Source: Candidatus Saccharimonadota bacterium (GTDB lineage: Bacteria; Patescibacteriota; Saccharimonadia; Saccharimonadales; Saccharimonadaceae). From it: a DNA stretch of 64,000 bases. A program made the translations under genes and the position numbers. Shown piece after piece: positions 7,636 through 15,652 of the stretch. Location of the stretch: NCBI GenBank assembly GCA_017513185.1, contig JAFXGL010000015.1, positions 1-64,000 of the forward strand, in the 5' to 3' direction. Below the pieces are notes generated by a model. That model did no database searches and had not been told where the DNA came from. It saw only the letters and a list, made by a program, of their open reading frames with translations. Position 1 is the first letter of the stretch. Every line of letters begins with the position of its first letter.

Positions 7636-7670
7636 AGAAGTGGAGCTTTCTAGCGGCTCTGCTTCTTTTT
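7636..7670 (+). terminator. Terminator after the short ORF
   Basis: AAGAAG-tg-GAGC pairs with GCTC-t-GCTTCTT and ends in TTTTT. It closes the DGR-side transcription unit before the cell-wall cluster. Confidence 0.75.
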
Positions 7671-7714
7671 ATATCTTTATTATAGCAAATTTGTATAAAA
7701 AATACAAGCTTTTT

Positions 7715-7810
7715 CCGGAGGCGAGAGACCGCCTCCGGCCAAGACAGTCTGCGGAATGCTCTTGGCAAGTCGGAGCGAAGCGGGGATTTGACTAGCGTGG
7801 AGCAGACCGT
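7715..7810. repeat. Dispersed repeat R, copy 1
   Basis: Hairpin CCGGAGGC-gagagacc-GCCTCCGG plus CCAAGACAG, identical over 33 bp to 41485-41517. A copy-specific stem follows (GTCTGC.../...GCAGAC), then CCGTTTT. It lies directly before the ftsI promoter. Confidence 0.75.
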
Positions 7811-7829
7811 TTTGTGATATAATATGCTT

Positions 7830-9572
7830 ATGGATGAGAAGCGTCTGAAGTTTTTGAAGATTATGCTTTACGTCGTGGCGGGGGTGATTGTGGGGCGGCT
7901 TTTCCAGATACAGATTTTGCAGAAGAATGAGTGGGTGGCAAAAGCGGAAGCGCAACATACCTTTGAGAATAAAATTCCGGCGAAGCGCGGAGAAATCTAC
8001 ATGATGGATGGAAGCGAAGCGGAGCCGGTAGTGATGAATGAACAAGTGTATACGGTGATAGTAGACCCGTTTGAAGCGGATGAGAGGAAGATAAAAGAAA
8101 CAATCTTTACGGAGGGAATGAAAAATTATCTGACGGTCGCTGAGGCGAACGAAGTGTTTGCGGATAAGACGCGGCGGTATTTTGTGGTGGCGAAAAATGT
8201 GCCACGAGAGCTGGCGCAGAAAATTCGTGAAGCAGAGCCGGGAGCAGTGTGGCTACGGGAAAATACCAAGCGAGTATATCCGGAAGGACAGCTAGCGGCG
8301 AGATTGCTAGGCTTTGTGAACGAGGATGGGGAGGGGCAATATGGTGTGGAAGCGGCACTGAACGAAGAGCTGTCCGGTAAAGACGGAATGCTGAAAACCG
8401 TAGCGGACGTGAACCACGTGGCGCTTTCTATCGGGAAAGACAATGTGAAGGTGCCGGCGGAAGATGGAAAAAACGTGGTGCTATCTATAGACAAAAATAT
8501 CCAGGCGGGGGTGGAGAAGATTTTGGCGCAGAAGATGGCGGAATTTGGGAAGGATCAGGCGTCGGCTCTGGTGATGGACCCGAGGGACGGGACGGTGCTA
8601 GCGATGGCGAATTTGCCGAGCTATGACCCGGCGAACTATGGCAACGTGGAGAGCGCAGAAGTGTATGTGAACCGAGTAACCAGTGACCCATATGAACCAG
8701 CGAGTGTGTGCAAGGGCTTTACCTTTGCGACAGGGATAGACCTGGGCGTGCTGACGCCGGAGACAGTATTTTATAATAATGGCTATGAAATGATAGACGG
8801 GTGGCAGATTAAAAACTCGACTTATGGGCGGAGTGATTTGCTGGGGCCGACGACAATACAAAATGCGTATAACTGGAGCCTGAACACGGGGAGCATCTAT
8901 GCATTGAAACTGCTGGGTGGAGACCCGAATCAAATCACGGTGAAGGGACGGAAGATATTATATGACTATTATGTGAACCATTTTGGGTTAGGGAAGCTGA
9001 CGGGGATAGAACTGTTTGAAGCGGAAGGGTTGATAAACGACCCGGAGGTGGGGGATGGACGCGACTCGATGTATGCCAACATGACGTTTGGGCAGAACTT
9101 GATGGTGACGATGATACAGGTGGCGAGCGGGTATAGCGCGCTGGTGAATGGCGGTGAGTACTATACGCCGACGGTGGTGAAGGGCTACATGGAAGACGGG
9201 AAGCTGGTAGAGAAGGAAAAGGCAGGGCCAGTGCGACGGGCGGTGAGTGAAGAGACGAGCACGACGATGCGACGAATGATGTGGGGGACGCGAGAGCTGA
9301 TGCGGGCGCAGGGAATTGACCGTGCGGGATATGACGTGGGCGGAAAGACGGGGACGGCGCAGGTGATTCGCGACGGTGCGTATTCGATGGATGAATGGGT
9401 GGCGACATATGTGGGATATGGTGGGGCGACTGGGCAGATGCCGCAGTATTTGATAATGGTGAGGATTTGGAAAGACGGGGAAACGACGGGTGCGGAGCAG
9501 TATGCACAGCCGGTGTTTAACGATATTTCTAACTTTATGATAGATTATTTAAAAATTAAGCCAGGAGTGTAG
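7830..9572 (+). CDS. ftsI: Penicillin-binding protein 2/FtsI-type transpeptidase
   Basis: Class B PBP that cross-links septal peptidoglycan. One N-terminal transmembrane helix, a dimerisation/pedestal domain, then the transpeptidase domain. Counting from the ATG at 7824, the motifs are S294-V-C-K297 (in YEPASVCK, catalytic Ser), S352-L-N354 and K508-T-G510. The TATAAT at 7818-7823 abuts that ATG, so I prefer the ATG at 7830, which gives a leaderless mRNA. It heads a cluster with mraY, ftsW, murG and an ftsQ-like gene. The Val-Cys inside the SxxK motif is less usual than Thr-Phe/Met. Confidence 0.93.
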   Translation: MDEKRLKFLKIMLYVVAGVIVGRLFQIQILQKNEWVAKAEAQHTFENKIPAKRGEIYMMDGSEAEPVVMNEQVYTVIVDPFEADERKIKETIFTEGMKNYLTVAEANEVFADKTRRYFVVAKNVPRELAQKIREAEPGAVWLRENTKRVYPEGQLAARLLGFVNEDGEGQYGVEAALNEELSGKDGMLKTVADVNHVALSIGKDNVKVPAEDGKNVVLSIDKNIQAGVEKILAQKMAEFGKDQASALVMDPRDGTVLAMANLPSYDPANYGNVESAEVYVNRVTSDPYEPASVCKGFTFATGIDLGVLTPETVFYNNGYEMIDGWQIKNSTYGRSDLLGPTTIQNAYNWSLNTGSIYALKLLGGDPNQITVKGRKILYDYYVNHFGLGKLTGIELFEAEGLINDPEVGDGRDSMYANMTFGQNLMVTMIQVASGYSALVNGGEYYTPTVVKGYMEDGKLVEKEKAGPVRRAVSEETSTTMRRMMWGTRELMRAQGIDRAGYDVGGKTGTAQVIRDGAYSMDEWVATYVGYGGATGQMPQYLIMVRIWKDGETTGAEQYAQPVFNDISNFMIDYLKIKPGV

Positions 9573-9586
9573 TAAAATAGAGAGGT

Positions 9587-10618
9587 ATGTGGAAAATAGA
9601 AATTAACAACGAAATGTTTTATGGGCTAATATTGACGTTGGGCGCATTTTTGCTTTCGATGTTTTTGACGCCGGTATATACATATTTTGCATACAAATAT
9701 AAGTTTTGGAAAAAGCAGAAAAAGACGACGGCGCAGGGGGAGGCGTTGCCGATTATGACGAAGCTGCACGCGCATAAGTTCAAACGGCACTTCCCGACGA
9801 TGGCGGGGATTATCGGCGTGGTGGTGGTGACGCTAGTGACGCTAATTTGCAATCTAGACCGTGGGCAGACGTGGTTGCCACTGGCAGGCTTTCTCGGTGG
9901 GGCGGCGGTAGGATTTATTGACGATTTAATTAACGTGTTTGGCAGCGGGGAAGGGGCGGCCGGGTTGCGCGCAGGCTCGAAGCTGCTGCTGATATCTATC
10001 GTAGGGGCGGTGCTGGGATGGTTCTTTGCGGTGAAGCTAGGATGGACGGAGGTGATGATACCGTTTGTGGGGAGCGTGGAGATTGGCGTGGTGGGGATGA
10101 TTGCGCTGTTTACCTTTGCGGTGGTGGCGACGGGGAATGCCACGAATATTTCTGACGGGCTGGACGGGCTGGCCGGGGGGCTGATGATGCTAGCCTATGG
10201 CGCATATGGGGTGATAGCGCTGTTCCAGGGGCAGTGGATGTTGTTTGGCTTTTGTATGACGGTGGTGGGGTGGCTACTTTCCTATGTGTGGTTTAACGTG
10301 CCGCCGGCGAGGTTTATGATGGGGGACACGGGCTCGTTTGCGCTAGGCGCGGGCTTGGGTGTAGTGGCGATGATGACGAATGCATTTTTGCTGTTGCCGG
10401 TGATTGGGGTGATGCTGGTGGTGGAGGCGGGGTCTTCGCTGTTGCAGATGGCTTCGAAAAAGTTCTTCCACCGCAAGATATTTATTTCTGCGCCGATACA
10501 TCATCATTACGAAGCGAAGGGGTGGGGGGAAGCGAAAATCGTGATGAGATTTTGGGTGTTGGCCGGTATTGCCGCAGTGCTTGGGATGTTTATCGCTTCT
10601 GCTTGCGGGATTGCATAA
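9587..10618 (+). CDS. mraY: Phospho-N-acetylmuramoyl-pentapeptide transferase
   Basis: Makes lipid I from UDP-MurNAc-pentapeptide and undecaprenyl phosphate in the membrane. 343 residues, about ten transmembrane helices. Signature motifs: FIDDLIN (D112-D113), NATNISDGLDGLAGG (around D190) and GDTGSFALG (D247), plus the HHHYEAKGW loop. It starts 15 nt after ftsI. Its last codons lie in the left arm of foldback E7. Confidence 0.96.
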   Translation: MWKIEINNEMFYGLILTLGAFLLSMFLTPVYTYFAYKYKFWKKQKKTTAQGEALPIMTKLHAHKFKRHFPTMAGIIGVVVVTLVTLICNLDRGQTWLPLAGFLGGAAVGFIDDLINVFGSGEGAAGLRAGSKLLLISIVGAVLGWFFAVKLGWTEVMIPFVGSVEIGVVGMIALFTFAVVATGNATNISDGLDGLAGGLMMLAYGAYGVIALFQGQWMLFGFCMTVVGWLLSYVWFNVPPARFMMGDTGSFALGAGLGVVAMMTNAFLLLPVIGVMLVVEAGSSLLQMASKKFFHRKIFISAPIHHHYEAKGWGEAKIVMRFWVLAGIAAVLGMFIASACGIA

Positions 10619-10727
10619 TTCGGGATATTTCTTCGTCAAAGCCTCCGTTGCTCATTCGACGTACCATTAAGTACGTCTCGTTCCGCTACTCAGCTTTTCC
10701 TTGAACTATCTCCGAATTCTGCAATCC
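10608..10727. repeat. Foldback element E7 between mraY and ftsW
   Basis: GGATTGCATAATTCGGGATA (10608-10627) pairs imperfectly with the arm at 10707-10727. An inner hairpin is GACGTAC-cattaa-GTACGTC (10658-10677). The left arm includes the mraY stop codon. No T-tract, so it is not a classical terminator. Confidence 0.65.
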
Positions 10728-10759
10728 TCAATCTAATATATGATATAATTATAAGCATA

Positions 10760-11971
10760 ATGCGTAAACATCGCGGTGATAGAATTATTCTGTTTACAAC
10801 ATTTATTTTGTTAATTGCGGGGCTGATTATTATTTATGCGATTGGGCCGATGCGGGCGAATTTTTTGAATGCCGCATACGGGGGTGATATTTCTGAAAAT
10901 CATTTTTTCATAAGACAGCTGGTGAATGTGATTTTGTCTATCGCGGCGTTTGTAGTGGCGGTGAAGCTGCCTTATGAGACGACGAAAAAGCTGGGGAAAT
11001 GGATATTGCTGGCCGGGATAGTGCTGAGTGTGGCACTATTGGTGTTGGCGAAGACAGGGTCTTCACTCGCTAAGTGTGAACTGGGGGCGTGCCGATGGAT
11101 AAACATCGGGAGCTTTGGTAGTTTACAGCCGGCGGAGTTTTTGAAGCTGGGGTTGCTGCTGTATTTATCGCAGTTGGCGGCGAGCCGGAAAGCGGATGGA
11201 ACACTGAACAAGAGTGACTTTTGGCTGCCGGCGGGAGTGGCGAGCGTGATTTCTTTGGCGCTGGTGGTGGTAGTGCAGAAAGACCTGGGGACGGGGGTGG
11301 TGATAATTGCGATAATTCTCGCTACGATTTTTGCGAGCGGGGTGGAAATGAAAAAGTTTGCGCTGGTGATGGGGGCGATACTGGTGGCAGCGGTGGGGGT
11401 GATTGTGACGAGTCCGCACCGGGTGGAGCGGGTGCGTACGTTTATTAACGGTGATGGAGCGGATACGTATCATATTGAGAATGCGATGATTGCTATCGGT
11501 ACTGGTGGGCTGACGGGCGTGGGGGTAGGGAACAGCGTGCAGGCGACTGGGTATTTGCCGGAGAGTATTAACGACTCGGTGTTTGCGGTGATGGGGGAGA
11601 CGTTTGGATTCTTAGGCCTGACGGCCGTGGTGGTGATATTTGTGGTGATGCTGACGAGGATTATGCGAGTGGCGGAACTGGCGGCGACAGAAGAGCAGCG
11701 ACTGGTGGCAGTGGGGGTGTTTGCGTGGGTTGCGGTGCAGATGGCGGTGAACATTATGGCGATGACGGGGCTGATACCGCTGACGGGGATTACGTTGCCG
11801 CTGCTATCTTATGGCGGGACGAGTATGATGTTTGTGGCAGTGGCGCTAGGTGTGAGTTATCAGCTTTCGTGCTATACTAAAAGGGAAAAAGAACTCGCGC
11901 AGAAAAAGTTTTCTAGCGGACATTTGAAGAAGAGGAGGCTGAATGAAAATTCTAGTAGTAGGCGGCGGTAG
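10760..11971 (+). CDS. ftsW: SEDS-family lipid II polymerase/division protein
   Basis: 403 residues, about ten transmembrane helices. The SEDS signature IPLTGITLPLLSYGGTSM is near residue 345, with VVQKDLGTGVV and a periplasmic GDGADTYHIENAMIAIGTGG loop. Polymerises glycan strands with its partner PBP (ftsI upstream). The TATAAT at 10744-10749 lies 10 nt before the ATG, so the leader is nearly absent. The 3' end overlaps murG by 29 nt. A basic C-terminal tail (KKRRLNENSSSRRR) is cytoplasmic. Confidence 0.95.
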   Translation: MRKHRGDRIILFTTFILLIAGLIIIYAIGPMRANFLNAAYGGDISENHFFIRQLVNVILSIAAFVVAVKLPYETTKKLGKWILLAGIVLSVALLVLAKTGSSLAKCELGACRWINIGSFGSLQPAEFLKLGLLLYLSQLAASRKADGTLNKSDFWLPAGVASVISLALVVVVQKDLGTGVVIIAIILATIFASGVEMKKFALVMGAILVAAVGVIVTSPHRVERVRTFINGDGADTYHIENAMIAIGTGGLTGVGVGNSVQATGYLPESINDSVFAVMGETFGFLGLTAVVVIFVVMLTRIMRVAELAATEEQRLVAVGVFAWVAVQMAVNIMAMTGLIPLTGITLPLLSYGGTSMMFVAVALGVSYQLSCYTKREKELAQKKFSSGHLKKRRLNENSSSRRR

Positions 11972-13154
11972 CGGCGGACATATCACGCCGGCGATTGCGG
12001 TGGTGCGCGAGATTTTGGCGCTGAAGCCGAGGGCGCGGGTGGAATTTTGGACAGATAGGAAATATTATAAAAATGTAGTAAAGCTGACGGTGCTAGGGAA
12101 GGGGGACATTCCGATGAAGGTGCGGAAGGTGTGCTCGGGGAAGTTTCGCCGGTATGCGGGGTGGAGCTTGAAAGATTATTTTGTGGCGTGGCGGGTGACG
12201 CTGGTGGATTTGATATTTAAGAACATATTAGGATTTTTTGGATTTTTGGCGGGGGTGGTGCAGAGTTTTTGCCGGCTGGTCGCTAAAAAAGAGCGGCCGG
12301 ACGTGATATTTTTGAAGGGCGGATTTGTGGGGCTGCCGGTGGGGATAGTGGCGAAGTGGCTGAAAATTCCGTATGTGATACACGAGAGCGATGCGACACC
12401 AGGACTAGCGAATAGGATTTTGATGAAGCGGGCCAGTAAGGTGGCGATGGGGGCGAAGTTCGACTCAGATGTGCCGGGTAGGGAAAAGTGGGTGTGGACG
12501 GGGACGCCGATACGTGAAGAGTTCCGGAAGGTGTCAGCGAGCAGGGAAGGAAGCCTGAAGAAAGCGTTCGGTTTTTGTTCTGATAAGCCGTTGGTGGTGG
12601 TGACGGGCGGAAGCCAGGGGGCGAAGCACATCAACGAAGCGGTGGCGAAAGAGCTACCGGAGATGCTGAAATTTGCGGAAGTGGGGCTGGTAGCTGGGAG
12701 GAAGTGCTATGAAGAGATGACGGAGCTGAAGAAGTATGAGGACTGGGAGGATGGGAAGCTTACGAGCGGATTCCGGATGTGGGAGTTTAACTCGAACATG
12801 GCGGAGCTGCTAGGCGCGGCGGACATTGTGGTGTCGCGAGCGGGGGCGACGACAATAGCGGAGCTGGCGAGCCTGGCTAAGGCGGTGATTTTGGTGCCGT
12901 TTGGCGAGCTGCCGGGGGCGCATCAAACGAAGAATGCGGAGAGGCTGGCGGAGCTAGGCGCGGCGAGGATGATTGACGATGCGAAGCTGGTGGCTAAACC
13001 GGCGCTATTACTAGAGGAGGTGCGGGAGCTAACGAGAAGGCCGGCGGAGCGCAAGAAGTTGGCGGAGAAGCTGCATGAGGAGGCGAAGCTGGATTCGGCG
13101 AAGCAACTGGCGGAAATAGTACTAAACGTGGGCACAAAAGATGCAGGCAGGTAA
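11943..13154 (+). CDS. murG: UDP-GlcNAc:lipid I N-acetylglucosaminyltransferase
   Basis: Converts lipid I to lipid II at the inner face of the membrane. GT28 fold: GGGSGGHITPAIAVV at the N-terminus, IPYVIHESDATPGLANR in the middle, GGSQGAKHINEA at the start of the C-domain, and SRAGATTIAEL plus LPGAHQTKNA for the UDP-GlcNAc site. 403 residues, longer than the usual ~360 because of an insert around residues 60-95. The ATG follows GAGG within the ftsW 3' end. Confidence 0.95.
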   Translation: MKILVVGGGSGGHITPAIAVVREILALKPRARVEFWTDRKYYKNVVKLTVLGKGDIPMKVRKVCSGKFRRYAGWSLKDYFVAWRVTLVDLIFKNILGFFGFLAGVVQSFCRLVAKKERPDVIFLKGGFVGLPVGIVAKWLKIPYVIHESDATPGLANRILMKRASKVAMGAKFDSDVPGREKWVWTGTPIREEFRKVSASREGSLKKAFGFCSDKPLVVVTGGSQGAKHINEAVAKELPEMLKFAEVGLVAGRKCYEEMTELKKYEDWEDGKLTSGFRMWEFNSNMAELLGAADIVVSRAGATTIAELASLAKAVILVPFGELPGAHQTKNAERLAELGAARMIDDAKLVAKPALLLEEVRELTRRPAERKKLAEKLHEEAKLDSAKQLAEIVLNVGTKDAGR

Positions 13155-13695
13155 GACGATAGCAGCGAAACGGGAGCGAGTGGCGCCCGACAGCGAACGC
13201 GAGCGGGTGCGACGCGTGATTCATCGGAAGAAGATTTTGGCGATGGTGGGGGTGATATTATTTGCAGGGTTGCTGATATTTTTGGCAGTGAAAGCGTTTC
13301 AAGAGTGGGTGAAGTGGGCGACCAATAGGGAAGAGGTGGTGATAGTGGAGCGGGAGCCGAGCGTGGAGGTGATTGACGAGAGAACAGGGAAGGTGTTTGA
13401 CGGGAGCGAGGAGAGGAAGCTGAGTGCGAAGATGAAGGAGTATATTGCAAACCTGGAGGAAGAAATGGTGGCGCAGGGGCGTAAGGTAACGCGAGCGCGA
13501 ATACCGGCGGATAAAATTCGTGAGGTGGATGTGGAGGTGGAAGGTTTTACTGGAGTGATAAAAGTGTCTACAGATAGAAATCCGGCGGTGTCGGCGGAGG
13601 ATGCGGCGCGGATGCTGAAGTATCTGGAGGGGCAGGGAATTAGTGAAGTTACATATGTAGACGTGAGGGTTGAGAGAAAGGGATACTGGAAATAA
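13141..13695 (+). CDS. ftsQ: FtsQ/DivIB-like membrane protein
   Basis: 184 residues: a basic cytoplasmic N-terminus, one transmembrane helix (about 38-57, ILAMVGVILFAGLLIFLAV), then an extracytoplasmic part that ends YVDVRVERKGYWK. That ending resembles the terminal strand of FtsQ proteins (Y-I-D-L-R...YYK). Its place after murG (14-nt overlap) supports a division role. A POTRA domain is not convincing and the protein is short, so it may be a reduced FtsQ or another divisome factor. Confidence 0.55.
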   Translation: MQAGKTIAAKRERVAPDSERERVRRVIHRKKILAMVGVILFAGLLIFLAVKAFQEWVKWATNREEVVIVEREPSVEVIDERTGKVFDGSEERKLSAKMKEYIANLEEEMVAQGRKVTRARIPADKIREVDVEVEGFTGVIKVSTDRNPAVSAEDAARMLKYLEGQGISEVTYVDVRVERKGYWK

Positions 13696-13762
13696 TTTGG
13701 ATTTTATGTTATAATATAGTAACAATTGTTCTTTAAGAGCCAGCTAGTAAGGAGGAAGAGAA

Positions 13763-14110
13763 ATGGATTTTTGGACGGTCTTTGCAGGAATTGCTTGGGT
13801 GTTTGGTATTGGGTTGATAGCGTGGGTTGCGTTTTATGCGATCGTGTCCACGAAACGGCACGATTTGGAGGTAGCAGCGGATCTGGAGTATGAAGAGATG
13901 GAGGCGCAACGACGACTGTTGTCGGAGAGTACGGTTTCTTTTACGAGGCGAAATGTTTTGACGTCTGAAATGGAGCAAAAGCGGCGTAATAGACTATCTA
14001 CGGACGCGGGCAGGGAAATACTACGACTGGAAAGCCGGGGAAGACTAGTGTTTATACTAGGGGCGTTTGTGGGCGTAGTGGTGTTGATTGTGTATTTGAA
14101 GGTGAACTGA
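13763..14110 (+). CDS. Small two-helix membrane protein, unknown
   Basis: 115 residues. Helix 1 spans about 6-28 (FAGIAWVFGIGLIAWVAFYAIV), followed by a charged segment (30-90) and helix 2 at 93-112 (LVFILGAFVGVVVLIVYL). Own promoter (TATAAT near 13711) and an AAGGAGG site before the ATG. It ends with TGA, evidence that TGA is a stop here. No family recognised. Confidence 0.7.
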   Translation: MDFWTVFAGIAWVFGIGLIAWVAFYAIVSTKRHDLEVAADLEYEEMEAQRRLLSESTVSFTRRNVLTSEMEQKRRNRLSTDAGREILRLESRGRLVFILGAFVGVVVLIVYLKVN

Positions 14111-14134
14111 AGCTAGCTGGTGAAAATTGTGAAG

Positions 14135-14158
14135 CTCCGGGCGAACCCGGGGTTTTTC
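14135..14158 (+). terminator. Intrinsic terminator
   Basis: CTCCGGG-cgaa-CCCGGGG followed by TTTTT, ending the ftsI-to-14110 transcript. Confidence 0.85.
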
Positions 14159-14177
14159 TTTGTTTCTTATATTTCCC

Positions 14178-14440
14178 TATTTTGTTCGGTTTTTGTTCAA
14201 GGCGAAAATGAAATTTTGGAATTGAGAGTTTTGGGAAGTTGAGTGGGAGTGGTGTGGGAGGGTGAGAAAGCGGGGAAGGAGGGGAATTGGCGGATTTGGG
14301 CGAATTTGGGCGGGTGTTCGGGAAAAGCCGCTGAAAGCCGAACAAGCCCGAACGACCGAACAAAATCTGAAAAAAGTTTTCCATCCGACGGCCATTCCAA
14401 AGCCAAGTCGGTGGAAAACTTTTTGGGCAAAGGCGCCTCT
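14178..14440. other. Intergenic foldback-rich sequence
   Basis: No gene. TTTTGTTCGG (14180-14189) pairs with CCGAACAAAA (14356-14365). A compact foldback AAAAAGTTTTCC/GGAAAACTTTTT at 14371-14424 has an inner CCGAC/GTCGG. A G-rich purine tract lies between. Confidence 0.5.
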
Positions 14441-14442
14441 TA

Positions 14443-14606
14443 GTTCGCCTCTTGTCCTGGTCCTCGGCTCGCGACGTCGGCGTTACAACATATCAGTCTA
14501 GCTCGCCCTCGATCGTCGGGCAGTAGCGCCTTGACTACTCGGGCTCGCTAGTGAATGTTGTAATAGCCGACAGTCGGCGCCTGCGGAATCGGACAAGTAG
14601 GCGAAC
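14443..14606. repeat. Foldback element E3
   Basis: Outer arms GTTCGCCTCTTGTCC (14443-14457) and GGACAAGTAGGCGAAC (14591-14606). Inner arms GTCGGC-g-TTACAACAT (14476-14491) and ATGTTGTAA-ta-GCCGAC (14555-14571). It shares CAGTCTAGCTCGC and CGCTAGTGAATGTTG with E5, and the TCC-TGGTCCTCG and CTGCGGA flanks with E6. The arms differ from those copies but stay complementary. Confidence 0.75.
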
Positions 14607-14730
14607 AAAGAGTCGCCCCATGGCCTTTCTTCCTTATTAGATGATAAAAGTATCGTCTAATAAGCATAAGTGGAATGTCTTAAAAGAGTTATTGTGCGAC
14701 ATTAAAACTGTGCGGAAAAGTGGGTGCGCG

Positions 14731-14755
14731 AAAAAGCCCGAACGTGGGTTCGGGC
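14731..14755 (-). terminator. Terminator for the 51-residue ORF
   Basis: On the minus strand GCCCGAAC-ccac-GTTCGGGC is followed by TTTTT, 15 nt after the stop codon of the small gene at 14770-14925. Confidence 0.85.
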
Positions 14756-14769
14756 GAGTGGTGAGTAGT

Positions 14770-14925
14770 TTATTTCCTGGTTTTGGTTTGGGTTTTGGTG
14801 AGTTTTTCTAAAAGGTCGTTTTGTTTTTCGACGACTCGCTCGAGCCTTTCAAGAGTTTCGCGGATGGTGCGAAGTTCGCCGAGTTTGGTACCTGGGGCGC
14901 CAGAGGGGGTGTAGGTTAGAGGCAT
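14770..14925 (-). CDS. Small coiled-coil-like protein, unknown
   Basis: 51 residues: MPLTYTPSGAPGTKLGELRT, then a heptad-like helix ETLERLERVVEKQNDLLEKL and a basic tail. An AAGGAG site precedes the ATG and a strong terminator follows the TAA, so a real short gene is likely. The helix could drive oligomerisation. Function unknown. Confidence 0.6.
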   Translation of the reverse strand: MPLTYTPSGAPGTKLGELRTIRETLERLERVVEKQNDLLEKLTKTQTKTRK

Positions 14926-15005
14926 ATCTGTTTTCTCCTTAATTCCCTCTTATTATATAACAGGGGCGGAATAGAGGTAAAGCATGAACAAAATTAAGGA
15001 ATAGA

Positions 15006-15026
15006 AAAACGCCTCCGGAGAGGCGT
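15006..15026 (-). terminator. Terminator of the ATPase/DUF218 unit
   Basis: Minus strand CGCCTC-tccg-GAGGCG then TTTTTC, just after the DUF218 stop codon at 15045. Confidence 0.8.
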
Positions 15027-15044
15027 GGGGAGAGGGAGGGGCGG

Positions 15045-15644
15045 TTAGATTTTGTGGGTGAGGCGGTGCTGGATGATGCGGATGAGTTCCTTTGCGACGA
15101 GGCGGCGGCCCTCTTGGCTGTGCCGCCAAGAGTGGACTTCGCAGCTGGGGTAGGGACAGCCGAACCAGTAGACGTTGACCATCATGTTGGGGAAGGACTT
15201 GAGCTGATTTCTCAGTAGCGCGATGGAGCGCTTGAGGTGAAAGTTGCTCGTGACGATGATGAGGTTGAAGCACGTCGTCGTGCCTTCTTCGTAGATGTAG
15301 GTCAGAGCCTTGAGGGTGTTGCGCATATTTTCCAGGGTGTTGGTGGATTTTGCCTCGATGATAATGTCGTTTTCGGGGACGCCATCTCGCAAAATCTCTT
15401 CTTTGAGGGCTTCGGCCTCGGGGAGGTCGCAGCGTTCTGTGAAGGGGCCGATGCCGCCAGAGACGATAATCTTGTCGGCAATTCCCTGTTTGTAGAGGCG
15501 GGCGCCGATTTCGACGCGACCTTCTATGCCGCCAAGAACGAGGGCGTAGGTTTCAAAGTGGGATGTCCTGTGGTCTGGAAGAGATTGTTTGTCGCTCGTG
15601 AAAACAGCGTGAGTGTAGAGGCTTTTCAGGGGTGGGGGACTAAT
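15045..15644 (-). CDS. DUF218 (YdcF/ElyC-like) protein with no standard start codon
   Basis: The open frame covers a whole DUF218 domain: ALVLGGIEGRVEIGARLYKQG, DKIIVSGGIG, PEAEALKEEILRDGVPENDI, then EAKSTNTLENM and IIVTSNFHLKRSIALLR. The family is often membrane-linked and tied to envelope polysaccharide metabolism. The first TTG (15392) would delete half the domain, and no ATG, GTG or TTG lies upstream before the in-frame stop at 15693. The ATT at 15644, 8 nt after the ATPase stop, is a candidate start; otherwise the 5' end is damaged. Confidence 0.65.
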   Translation of the reverse strand: MSPPPLKSLYTHAVFTSDKQSLPDHRTSHFETYALVLGGIEGRVEIGARLYKQGIADKIIVSGGIGPFTERCDLPEAEALKEEILRDGVPENDIIIEAKSTNTLENMRNTLKALTYIYEEGTTTCFNLIIVTSNFHLKRSIALLRNQLKSFPNMMVNVYWFGCPYPSCEVHSWRHSQEGRRLVAKELIRIIQHRLTHKI

Positions 15645-15652
15645 GCGAACGT

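Noticed and set aside
13763..14110. Recoding of TGA as Gly (as in Gracilibacteria)
   Set aside because: TGA works as a normal stop, for example at 14108-14110, and no gene needs TGA read-through.
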